Shown here one piece after another: positions 1-6,364 of a stretch of DNA of 7,258 nt. The notes beneath the pieces were generated by a model. It made no database searches and was not told the origin of the DNA. It saw nothing but the letters and a program-made list of their open reading frames with translations. The position numbers and the translations under genes are program-made. Positions within the stretch are counted from its first letter, which is position 1. Each line of letters begins with the position of its first letter. Origin of the DNA: Gammaproteobacteria bacterium. Lineage in GTDB: Bacteria > Pseudomonadota > Gammaproteobacteria > Enterobacterales > Alteromonadaceae. Location of the stretch: the NCBI GenBank assembly GCA_027484495.1, contig JAIXSW010000196.1, positions 1 to 7,258 of the forward strand, in the 5' to 3' direction.

Positions 1-38
1 AATTGAGGCGTTGTCGTTGCCGGGTTTAAATACTGCAT
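1..38 (-). CDS. 5' end of an unidentified downstream operon gene (truncated by window edge)
   Basis: An ATG at 38-36 on the minus strand opens a frame that stays open to the window edge and encodes MQYLNPATTTPQ. It is preceded by a strong Shine-Dalgarno sequence that overlaps the stop codon of the LuxE-like gene, which makes this a credible start. Twelve residues are too few to assign a family. Because LuxE-type acyl-protein synthetases usually work with a LuxC-type NADPH-dependent acyl reductase, a LuxC-like protein is the first candidate. That is inference from the neighbour only, and a glycosyltransferase or another cassette enzyme is equally possible on the sequence alone. Confidence 0.65.
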   Translation of the reverse strand, partial: MQYLNPATTTPQ

Positions 39-45
39 GCACTTT

Positions 46-50
46 TCCTC
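46..50 (-). promoter_or_regulatory. Ribosome binding site for the truncated downstream gene
   Basis: The minus strand reads TGAGGAAAAGTGCATG, where TGA is the stop of the LuxE-like gene and ATG the next start. GAGGA lies 7 nt from the ATG. This is one of the best Shine-Dalgarno matches in the window, and its overlap with the upstream stop suggests coupled translation. Confidence 0.7.
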
Positions 51-1125
51 ATACTGCCAGTGGGCTGACCGTGTCGCTGCAGCCGCGTGCTTCAGCGAGC
101 GCCAGTCGGCCCAGCACCTGAAAATATTTGCCGGCACGACCACAGGGGCAGTTGTCTTCGCCAAGGATCACGCCACGGTCTTCGGTCAACAGGCTATGAC
201 CTGGATAAGAACGGGGTAATGTAGATAGCAGCTGTAACACGCCAGGCTCACCATACTCACGCAGTTGCCAGTTTTGTGGGTTTCGCACCAGCACATCGGC
301 GGATGCCGGGCAATGCAGATGACCCTGTTCGCATTCTACAAACACTGCACCAATCTGTTCGACCATGCCATAAAAGTTATGCACCCGCTGGATAGCGGCA
401 ACCTGTGCCAGTCTGGCTTTAAATTCAATATTGCCGACGGCCTGGGCCTGCAGCTTTTTCCAGCCGCCGCTGTGTAGCAAAATAGCCCCGGGCAGCTGGA
501 CCTGGCCCGGTGTTAACTGGGAAAGCCAGTGCCAGACCATAAAAGTAAAACCAAAAATCAACACCGGGCCCTGGCCGTATTGCTGGCAAAATGCAGTCAA
601 TGCCGCAGTGTTGACTGATAAATCTTCATTCAGCGCATAACAATGATTACGCCCCATAAAGGCCAGACCCTGAATGCCGGCACCGCGGGCACTGAAGTTG
701 CTGCGATCCTGGACGACCCCCGGATGGTCAATGATCAGCATCGGTAAGCGGTCTTTACCAAGCCAGTGTTGCATGATGCGCACCAGCACTTTGGATTGTA
801 GTGCCGCAGCGTCTTTATCCAATACGATCCGCGATGGTTGGCCGGTCGTGCCACTCGAATACAGGGTTTTAAATACCTGGTTGTCCGGCACCGACTGCAG
901 GGCAAATTGTTTAAACAACCGTACCGACAGATAGGGCAATTCAGCCAGACTATTGGGTTGTTGTTGGCAGAACGGCAACGCTTGCTGCAGTCTTTGGTAT
1001 AAAACACAGTGAGTTTGATGATGACCGTTCAGCGCAATCAGCTCTGCCAGCAATCGGGGCGTTTTGTGCTGTGCGGTCAAACCATACGGCGCTTCTTCAG
1101 TTAATGGCTGCCATGGCGCTTGCAT
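49..1125 (-). CDS. LuxE-like acyl-protein synthetase
   Basis: This 358-residue protein belongs to the LuxE branch of adenylate-forming enzymes. In bioluminescent bacteria LuxE activates a fatty acid as acyl-AMP, takes it onto its own cysteine and passes it to the LuxC reductase. Visible motifs are the ATP-binding loop SSGTTG (90-95), HSGGWK (218-223), the adenylation motif NFYGMVEQIG (250-259), TEDRG (314-318), and CPCGR (326-330), a cysteine pair with arginine that recurs in LuxE and phenylacetate-CoA ligase relatives. Near the C-terminus, EARGCS puts Cys349 where the LuxE acyl-accepting cysteine is expected. The large C-terminal lysine domain of ordinary acyl ligases is absent, as usual for the family. 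The length is close to that of Lux LuxE (about 370). The start overlaps the ligase stop by 1 nt (TAATG). No luciferase genes are present, so a light-emission role is unlikely; I infer acyl transfer in glycan tailoring. The real substrate is unknown. Confidence 0.85.
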   Translation of the reverse strand: MQAPWQPLTEEAPYGLTAQHKTPRLLAELIALNGHHQTHCVLYQRLQQALPFCQQQPNSLAELPYLSVRLFKQFALQSVPDNQVFKTLYSSGTTGQPSRIVLDKDAAALQSKVLVRIMQHWLGKDRLPMLIIDHPGVVQDRSNFSARGAGIQGLAFMGRNHCYALNEDLSVNTAALTAFCQQYGQGPVLIFGFTFMVWHWLSQLTPGQVQLPGAILLHSGGWKKLQAQAVGNIEFKARLAQVAAIQRVHNFYGMVEQIGAVFVECEQGHLHCPASADVLVRNPQNWQLREYGEPGVLQLLSTLPRSYPGHSLLTEDRGVILGEDNCPCGRAGKYFQVLGRLALAEARGCSDTVSPLAV

Positions 1126-2555
1126 TAATGAGTACTCCCGCCCGGACCTTCAGTCAGGGTCTCGCCGGTGGCGATGCGCAGCAGCGCGTGATAATGCACT
1201 TTACCGTTACTGGTGTAGGGCACATCCCGCACCAGCAGTACTTTAAACAGGCTGGGATGTAATAACAGCGTGGTCTGTAAATATGCGCTGACTGCCGCGG
1301 CGGCTGTGGATTCGGCGTTGGCATCAATGACAGCAACGACCAGCAAGTCATCGCGTCCGGTGCAAACGGTCGACCAACGTTCGCGCAGCAATAGTGTTTC
1401 CAGCTGATCCAGTTGCCAACGTTTCCCCTGAATTTTCAGCATTCGTTTTAACCGGCCAGTAATTTGAAACAAGCCATTAGGCCGTCGGATGGCCAGATCG
1501 CCGGTAGCTAGTTCTGCCATTTTGTCATTGGAACGCAGATCAGCTGAGTTTTGTGCATAGCCAAGCATCACATTGGGCCCTTGATATACTAGTTCGCCCT
1601 CAAGGTTTGCTTCGCTGATCTCCGCCCGGCTTTCGACATCACGCAGCAGCAATGTGCCGCCAGGGATCGGCTCACCGATGCATTCGGCGTGCTCGGCTAA
1701 ATACTCCGGCCTGAGCCAGGCAATACGGGCGGTGGCTTCGGTCTGGCCATACATCAGATACACCGGTATTTGTTTTTGCTCTGCCAGCAATTGCACGTAT
1801 TGACGCAAGTCGTCACTGAGCGGCCCGCCGGCCTGGGTCAGGTAACGCAACGCAGGCAGTGGTAGTCGTTCAAAACGCAGCGTTTTCAACATTTTATAGC
1901 TAAACGGTACGCCCGCGAGGCTGTTTACAGCAAAGTCCCGCATCAATTGCCAGAATTCTTTGTTCATAACCGAGTAGTCGGTCAGCAGCACAGTTGCGCC
2001 GCATAACAGATGGCTGTTTAGCACGGACAGGCCATAGGAATAGTGCAGTGGCAGTGCCGTGATGGCGACGTCGGACATCTGCAGCGGCAAATACCGCGAG
2101 ATAGCCAACGCATTGCTGTGCAGGTTTTCCAGCGATAACATCACCGATTTTGGATCACCGGTACTGCCAGAGGTGCTCAGGAGCAACGCCAAGTCAGGCC
2201 GGGCCCGGAAGGCGCTGGCGCTGACGCGGCGCATTGTGCCCAGATCGTCAATCAGTACCGCAATCTCCAACTGTCGGATTAGTGGGTCAAGTTGGCTTTG
2301 CGGCAGGTTTGGGTCTAGCAACAGCAATGGCCGCTGGTGACGCAAACAACACATATATGCCACCACAGTCGTCAGATTATTGCGGCATAGCAAAGCACAA
2401 ACCTGCTGTGGCCAGACATCAAACTGGACAAAACGCTGCGCAAAATGGTCGGCCAGCTGCGCCAGTTTCAGATAACTGATTGCGGTGCCGTCTGGCAGCA
2501 ATAAAGCGGTTTGTGTGCCAAAACGTTCCAGATTTTTGGCAAAATGCAGGTTCAT
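1125..2555 (-). CDS. AMP-dependent acyl ligase (acyl-CoA/acyl-ACP synthetase family)
   Basis: This 476-residue ANL-superfamily enzyme would activate a carboxylic acid with ATP and load it onto CoA or, given the adjacent gene, onto the ACP. All core motifs are present in order: the P-loop TSGSTGDPKS (128-137), YGQTEA (269-274), the TGD ribose-binding aspartate (351-353), the hinge region GRLKRMLKIQGKRW (367-380), and the C-terminal catalytic lysine in TSNGKVHYHAL (K452). It is therefore predicted to be competent for both half-reactions. It is a stand-alone domain with no condensation, carrier or membrane segment, and is somewhat shorter than typical acyl-CoA synthetases. The start overlaps the reductase stop in ATGA, and the protein ends in a TAATG junction with the LuxE-like gene. 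Substrate specificity cannot be read; a short or hydroxylated/keto acid for sugar acylation is plausible but inferred. Confidence 0.88.
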   Translation of the reverse strand: MNLHFAKNLERFGTQTALLLPDGTAISYLKLAQLADHFAQRFVQFDVWPQQVCALLCRNNLTTVVAYMCCLRHQRPLLLLDPNLPQSQLDPLIRQLEIAVLIDDLGTMRRVSASAFRARPDLALLLSTSGSTGDPKSVMLSLENLHSNALAISRYLPLQMSDVAITALPLHYSYGLSVLNSHLLCGATVLLTDYSVMNKEFWQLMRDFAVNSLAGVPFSYKMLKTLRFERLPLPALRYLTQAGGPLSDDLRQYVQLLAEQKQIPVYLMYGQTEATARIAWLRPEYLAEHAECIGEPIPGGTLLLRDVESRAEISEANLEGELVYQGPNVMLGYAQNSADLRSNDKMAELATGDLAIRRPNGLFQITGRLKRMLKIQGKRWQLDQLETLLLRERWSTVCTGRDDLLVVAVIDANAESTAAAAVSAYLQTTLLLHPSLFKVLLVRDVPYTSNGKVHYHALLRIATGETLTEGPGGSTH

Positions 2556-3280
2556 AGCACCAATCCGCCATCAACGGCTAACACCTGGCCGGTGATGTAT
2601 CCGGCAGCATCTGAGCAGAGAAAACTGACTACCGCAGCGACATCCTTGGCAGTGCCGAGCCGGCGCAATGCCGTCTGGCTGGTTAGTTGAGCGCGCTGTG
2701 CCTCGTGATAGTGGGCAGTTAAAGCCGTGTCGATAAAGCCCGGAGCGACCACGTTGACGCGAATACCCTGCGGCCCCAGCTCTTTTGCTAAGGCTTTACT
2801 GAGGCCCGACACTGCGGCCTTACTGGCACAATAAGCTGCCTGACCGCTACTGCCACTTTCGCCAACTTTGGACCCAAAATTCACAATATTTCCGCGTTTT
2901 TGCCGCAACATCAGCCGACTTGCCAGCTGGCAGCACAGAAAGGTTGCGGTGACATTAAGCTGAAAGTGTGCGGCCAGACTGGTCGATTTAGTCAGTGCTA
3001 ACGCGCTGTCTTGCATGATACCGGCGGCATTGATCAGATGGTCCAACCGGCCGAAATGTTGTTGTACCTGACGAAAACAGGCGAGGATTTGGCTTTCATC
3101 TGCCAGATCAGCGCTGATCACTAAATCGTCCGGTGCTGCCAGCGCCTGTAAAGCCGTAGTATCGCGTGCCACCAGGATCAACTGATGACCAGCTTGTTGT
3201 AGCTGTTGCACGCAGGCCGCGCCGATCCCGCGGCTGGCGCCGGTGATCAGACTGATCGGTCGTGGTGCAGTGCTTGTCAT
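2552..3280 (-). CDS. FabG-like short-chain dehydrogenase/reductase (3-oxoacyl-ACP reductase family)
   Basis: This 242-residue classical SDR probably reduces a 3-keto group on an acyl-ACP (or acyl-CoA) to a 3-hydroxyl with NADPH. The Rossmann glycine motif TGASRGIG spans 13-20, with the Arg in the loop and Arg39 after the second strand favouring NADP(H). NAAG is at 84-87. The catalytic set is Asn109, Ser137, Tyr150 and Lys154 (YCASK), with the same spacing as in FabG. The C-terminal GQVLAVDGG motif is intact. Length matches FabG (about 244). The start is in a 4-nt ATGA overlap with the ACP gene; I see no good Shine-Dalgarno sequence, so translation is probably coupled. The neighbouring ACP supports an ACP-bound substrate. 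Reduction of a sugar intermediate is a less likely alternative that the sequence cannot exclude. Confidence 0.88.
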   Translation of the reverse strand: MTSTAPRPISLITGASRGIGAACVQQLQQAGHQLILVARDTTALQALAAPDDLVISADLADESQILACFRQVQQHFGRLDHLINAAGIMQDSALALTKSTSLAAHFQLNVTATFLCCQLASRLMLRQKRGNIVNFGSKVGESGSSGQAAYCASKAAVSGLSKALAKELGPQGIRVNVVAPGFIDTALTAHYHEAQRAQLTSQTALRRLGTAKDVAAVVSFLCSDAAGYITGQVLAVDGGLVL

Positions 3281-3540
3281 CCAAAGACCACGCCATGTTT
3301 GATTAAAATGTCGCGCGCTTTAGCCACTGAGCTCATGTCGATAATGTCGTCGGTATCCAGCAGCAGATTAAAACTGTTTTCCAGTTCAGCGATGAGCAAC
3401 ATATGGGCCGTGCTGTCCCATTGCGGGATGCTGTTGTAGGCCAGGTCGTCGTTGATCAGCGCAGGGTCAACCGCCAATGCCGTGGCAAACGCCTGTTGCA
3501 GTTTTTGCGTGTTGCTTTGTTGTAATTCTTGATGTTGCAT
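3277..3540 (-). CDS. Acyl carrier protein (specialised, non-FAS type)
   Basis: This 87-residue protein matches the four-helix acyl carrier fold. The phosphopantetheine attachment site is Ser43 in the context QWDSTAHM (40-47), where the usual DSL is DST. Downstream acidic helix residues (ELENSFNLLLDTDDI, 52-66) resemble the recognition helix seen in carrier proteins. It needs a 4'-phosphopantetheinyl transferase encoded elsewhere. The sequence is clearly unlike the housekeeping AcpP around the serine, and the position between a pseH-like gene and a ketoreductase/ligase pair suggests a dedicated acyl shuttle for this operon. The ATG at 3540 is supported by a Shine-Dalgarno sequence. The gene overlaps the reductase by 4 nt. 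Confidence 0.88.
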   Translation of the reverse strand: MQHQELQQSNTQKLQQAFATALAVDPALINDDLAYNSIPQWDSTAHMLLIAELENSFNLLLDTDDIIDMSSVAKARDILIKHGVVFG

Positions 3541-3545
3541 CGGAA

Positions 3546-3550
3546 CCTCT
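3546..3550 (-). promoter_or_regulatory. Ribosome binding site of the ACP gene
   Basis: AGAGG on the minus strand lies 5 nt before the ACP ATG, inside the 24-nt gap after the pseH-like stop (TAA at 3567-3565). It lets the acyl cassette start translation independently of the Pse genes, whereas the next junctions downstream are overlaps. Confidence 0.65.
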
Positions 3551-3564
3551 GTTCAGTGAGCTGG

Positions 3565-4146
3565 TTACGGTTGACCAGCAAAGCGGGCAAAACGACTGGC
3601 CGCTTGGGTGAATCCGCTTAAATCCAGCTGCATTTGTTGCAGTAGCACCTGTCCGTCAGGTGTTGGCTGACTGATCTGTTGTGTCATCTGATAGCCCAGT
3701 TGCTGGTTAAACCGCAGCGCAGCCTGATTATCCAGTTTGACATGGGCCAGCAGTGTCGTACAGCCAAGTGTCTGGAAGCAATACTGATTTAACGCAAGTG
3801 CCGGGAAAAACGCCAACATAGAGCCGCGAAAGCGGGGATCAGCCAGATAAAAACCACTTTCTAATATGGCGCTGCCTGTTATAGCTTCACCGTCAGGTTG
3901 TTTCAGATTACAGGCGCCGACCGGCTGGTCCTTGTAGCGGATGACAAAATGTTGTTGTGATGCGTCGTTGCTGATGCGGCTAAACCACAGCTGTTGTGCC
4001 TCTGGGCTGATTTGGCGTTGGTCCAGCATTTGCGCGGCAATATCCGGGCTGTTACGCCAAGTGCGAAGCTGTGGTAAATCAGTGGCCAACACGGGCGTCA
4101 GATCAACACCATAAGCGCGGATTGTTGGCTGCGACGCCGCACTCAT
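3565..4146 (-). CDS. pseH: PseH-like GNAT N-acyltransferase
   Basis: This 193-residue GNAT-fold protein is the likely PseH, which acylates the C4 amine of UDP-4-amino-4,6-dideoxy-AltNAc, normally with acetyl-CoA. The N-terminal LRTWRNSPDI (27-36) resembles the WRN-x-P-x-I signature of PseH-type acetyltransferases, and VKLDNQAALRFNQQLGY (136-152) is the typical last-strand and helix region of GNATs. The acyl-CoA pyrophosphate loop is unusual: RFRGSM (105-110) has the R-x-x-G start but Met where Gly/Ala is expected. A glutamine-rich C-terminal extension of about 35 residues follows the core. The gene overlaps pseI in ATGA and sits next to the ACP gene. A different acyl donor is possible (see findings). 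It could instead be a later-acting sugar N-acyltransferase with the true pseH elsewhere. Confidence 0.75.
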   Translation of the reverse strand: MSAASQPTIRAYGVDLTPVLATDLPQLRTWRNSPDIAAQMLDQRQISPEAQQLWFSRISNDASQQHFVIRYKDQPVGACNLKQPDGEAITGSAILESGFYLADPRFRGSMLAFFPALALNQYCFQTLGCTTLLAHVKLDNQAALRFNQQLGYQMTQQISQPTPDGQVLLQQMQLDLSGFTQAASRFARFAGQP

Positions 4147-5204
4147 GCCAGCAAATCCCAGCTCAGTGCGGTGCCACGCGCCACATCCTGCTTTACGGTT
4201 TTACCAAGCAGCATGGGCAGATATTTAGGCGCAAGACCAAGTCCCGGGCGGATAGCACGGACATTGTCCGCATTCAGTACCGCACCGGCTTTGAGGTCTT
4301 GTGCGATATATAAAGAGCGGCGATGGCGGCGCGAAGCCACTTCTTTAGCGGTGACGCCATAATGCACGCCGCCGAGGGCAAGATGGGCGCGGCGGGTTTC
4401 ATCAACCAGCATTTTCAGTTCAGCTGGCTCGAGCGAAAACTCTGCATCTACGCCGCCTTCGCTGCGGTCCAACACAAAGTGTTTTTCAATCACAGTGGCC
4501 CCCAGGGCGACGGCGGCAACGGCGACACCAATGCCGGTACAGTGGTCGGATAAACCCGCCTGACACTGAAACAGCTCAGCTAAATGCGGAATAGTGCGAA
4601 GATTTGCGTCCACCGGTTCTGCCGGATAGTTGCTGGTGCATTTGAGCAAAATAAGCGCCTGACAGCCGTTCGCTTTGAGCACTTCCACTGCTTCAGCCAG
4701 CTCACTCTGGCTGGCCATGCCGGTGGACATAATCACCGGCTTGCCAGTGCGCGCCACGGCGGCGAGCAGCGCGTGATCGGTATTTTCAAAAGAAGCAATT
4801 TTGTAGCAGGGCACGTCGAGTTTTTCGAGAAAATCGACTGCGGTTAAATCAAACGGTGTGCTGAACGCAAGCATGCCCAGATCTTTGGCGCGGGCAAAAA
4901 TGGGGGCGTGCCAGTCCCAGGGGGTATTGGCGATTTCATAAAGCTTATAGAGGCTTTGGCCGAACCAGAGACTATCCGGGTTATCGATAAAAAAGTCACC
5001 GCTGTCGATGTCGAGTGTCATGGTGTCGGCAGTGTAGGTTTGCAATTTGATCGCATGTGCACCGGCTGCTGCGGCGGCATCGACCATCGCCAGTGCTTTG
5101 TCCAGCGACTGATCATGATTGCCCGACAATTCGGCAATGATAAAAGGCGGATGATTTGCACCTATTTGAAAAGAACCCAGTTCAATGGTGGGGACTGCTG
5201 CCAT
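4143..5204 (-). CDS. pseI: Pseudaminic acid synthase
   Basis: This 353-residue cytosolic enzyme condenses 6-deoxy-AltdiNAc with phosphoenolpyruvate to give pseudaminic acid. The NeuB-type TIM barrel covers roughly residues 20-265 and a C-terminal SAF/antifreeze-like domain about 295-350. Diagnostic elements are AELSGNHDQS (24-33; PseI-type, where Neu5Ac synthases usually have a different AE-x-x-x-NH sequence), KLQTYTADTMT (53-63), KCTSNYPA (188-195), GLSDH (217-221), the metal-ligand region EKHF (240-243), and DAEFSLEP (253-260). The SAF segment RRSLYIAQDLKAG precedes RPGLGLAPK (319-327). Length is normal for the family. The start follows a good ribosome binding site after a 26-nt gap from pseG, and the stop overlaps the pseH-like gene in ATGA. 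Legionaminic or sialic acid synthase is less likely because PseG and a PseC end accompany it. Confidence 0.95.
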   Translation of the reverse strand: MAAVPTIELGSFQIGANHPPFIIAELSGNHDQSLDKALAMVDAAAAAGAHAIKLQTYTADTMTLDIDSGDFFIDNPDSLWFGQSLYKLYEIANTPWDWHAPIFARAKDLGMLAFSTPFDLTAVDFLEKLDVPCYKIASFENTDHALLAAVARTGKPVIMSTGMASQSELAEAVEVLKANGCQALILLKCTSNYPAEPVDANLRTIPHLAELFQCQAGLSDHCTGIGVAVAAVALGATVIEKHFVLDRSEGGVDAEFSLEPAELKMLVDETRRAHLALGGVHYGVTAKEVASRRHRRSLYIAQDLKAGAVLNADNVRAIRPGLGLAPKYLPMLLGKTVKQDVARGTALSWDLLA

Positions 5205-5212
5205 TTACGCTG

Positions 5213-5217
5213 CTCCA
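5213..5217 (-). promoter_or_regulatory. Ribosome binding site of pseI
   Basis: TGGAG on the minus strand lies 8 nt before the pseI ATG, within the 26-nt gap after the pseG stop (TGA at 5233-5231). The gap is too short for a convincing promoter or terminator and I see neither in it. Confidence 0.65.
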
Positions 5218-5230
5218 GTTAAATGAAAAC

Positions 5231-6364
5231 TCAGGTCGTGCGAGTTGCTGTCGATTGCTGCAACAACTGCAGCAGATGGGGCACGCCACCACCTGCCGGC
5301 ACCAGTTGCTGCGCTGCTGCCGACATCCGGGCTCGCAGGGTCACATCATTGAGCAACGTGGCGGTTGCTTGCGCCAGTTGTCCGGCGCTGAGCTGGTCCG
5401 CAGGACCCAGATCAATACAAGCACCGAGGCTGGCCAGATACTGGGTTGTTGCCTGTTGATTGTCCGCCAGCGCGACGACAATGGCGGGTAGCCCCAGGCA
5501 AGCCCGTTCCCAGTGTGTCGCGCCGCCGGCGCCAATCATCAAATCCGCAGCTGCCATCAGCCCTGCCATCCCTGGCGTCTGTACTAGCAGGGTCAGACGC
5601 CGGTCCTGTGCACAAAGTTGCTGCAACAACAGACGGTGCGGGTTGGCCTGACCGATCACGATATCGGCCAGCCAATGCGGTTCCTGAAGCTGTTGCAAAG
5701 CATTAATTGCCAGACTGGTGAAATTCTGCGCATCACTGCCACCAAAGAACACCAGAATGCGGGCAGGTGACCGGGCATTAAATGACGCAGTGCATTGCCG
5801 ATTGGTCGGGACAAAGCCGGCAAATTCGGGCCTGAGCAATGCAAAGCGGGGGCCCAATAATGGCTGGCAATGATCGGGCAATAATGTCTGGTAACGGCTG
5901 GCGAAGTCTGGCACTAAATTCTGATCAAGCAGTACATCGCAGTCATATTGCCGGTTGGCCAGATCATCTATTTGCAGCACAGCACGACATCTTGAACGCA
6001 GCGCCTGACAAAATCTCGCGCCAAGCCCATAGTGATCGACAACCAGCCAATCAAACATCTTGGGGCTTTGCACTGTGGTGACTGGTGTTTGATCAAGACA
6101 AGCGATTAAAGCTGATGCATCTTCCGCTTCGCTGCAACCGAGCCAGGCCTGATAACCGTGCTGCGGCGGATTGGCCAGCAGCGGCAGGGTGAAGCTGGTA
6201 AAGCCGAGGTCGGCTAACAGTGGCAGCAGGTGTCCTTGATGTTGCCGACAGGCAAAATACACCTGATGACCGGCTTGTCTGAGTGCCTGTGCCAGCGTCA
6301 GACATCGCATCAGATGTCCCGAGCCAATGGCTACAGACGCGTCCGTGCGAAACAGCACCTGCAT
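5231..6364 (-). CDS. pseG: UDP-6-deoxy-AltdiNAc hydrolase (UDP-sugar hydrolase of the Pse pathway)
   Basis: PseG cleaves UDP from UDP-2,4-diacetamido-2,4,6-trideoxy-L-altropyranose, giving the free sugar used by PseI. The 377-residue protein has a GT-B, MurG-like fold: N-terminal half with RTDAS and GSGHLMRC (14-21, His17 at the position of the catalytic His of characterised PseG), VVDHYGLG (108-115), IDDLA (132-136) and GPRFALLRPEF (171-181); C-terminal half with FFGGSDAQN (206-214) and the nucleotide-binding GAGGATHWERACLGLP (278-293). I start it at the ATG at 6364-6362, not at the in-frame TTG one codon upstream (6367): GGAG sits 6 nt before the ATG, the ATG forms a TGATG overlap with the pseF stop, and the catalytic His then falls at residue 17. 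It is longer than the Campylobacter enzyme (about 274), with extra sequence between about 60 and 105. Confidence 0.93.
   Translation of the reverse strand: MQVLFRTDASVAIGSGHLMRCLTLAQALRQAGHQVYFACRQHQGHLLPLLADLGFTSFTLPLLANPPQHGYQAWLGCSEAEDASALIACLDQTPVTTVQSPKMFDWLVVDHYGLGARFCQALRSRCRAVLQIDDLANRQYDCDVLLDQNLVPDFASRYQTLLPDHCQPLLGPRFALLRPEFAGFVPTNRQCTASFNARSPARILVFFGGSDAQNFTSLAINALQQLQEPHWLADIVIGQANPHRLLLQQLCAQDRRLTLLVQTPGMAGLMAAADLMIGAGGATHWERACLGLPAIVVALADNQQATTQYLASLGACIDLGPADQLSAGQLAQATATLLNDVTLRARMSAAAQQLVPAGGGVPHLLQLLQQSTATRTT

Noticed and set aside
49..1125. Part of a bioluminescence (lux) operon
   Set aside because: The LuxE resemblance is real, but no luciferase subunit gene is present and the operon context is nonulosonic sugar biosynthesis.
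1125..3540. Nonribosomal peptide or polyketide synthase fragment
   Set aside because: The ligase and carrier are separate small proteins with no condensation, ketosynthase or thioesterase domain; the sugar operon context explains them better.
4143..5204. Sialic (NeuB) or legionaminic acid synthase
   Set aside because: The AELSGNHDQS signature and the accompanying PseG, PseF and PseC end favour pseudaminic acid; no epimerase of the sialic/legionaminic routes is present.
4908..5222. Plus-strand open frame of 104 codons antisense to pseI
   Set aside because: No ribosome binding site or family-like sequence seen; the opposite strand encodes a fully motif-complete PseI.
5205..5230. Internal promoter or terminator in the pseG-pseI gap
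   Set aside because: The gap is 26 nt, contains a ribosome binding site, and shows no convincing -10/-35 pair or hairpin with a T-run.
5156..5491. Plus-strand open frame of 111 codons
   Set aside because: It is antisense to pseI and pseG, has Cys/Arg-rich unordered composition and no recognisable motif. It is a shadow of the real coding frame.
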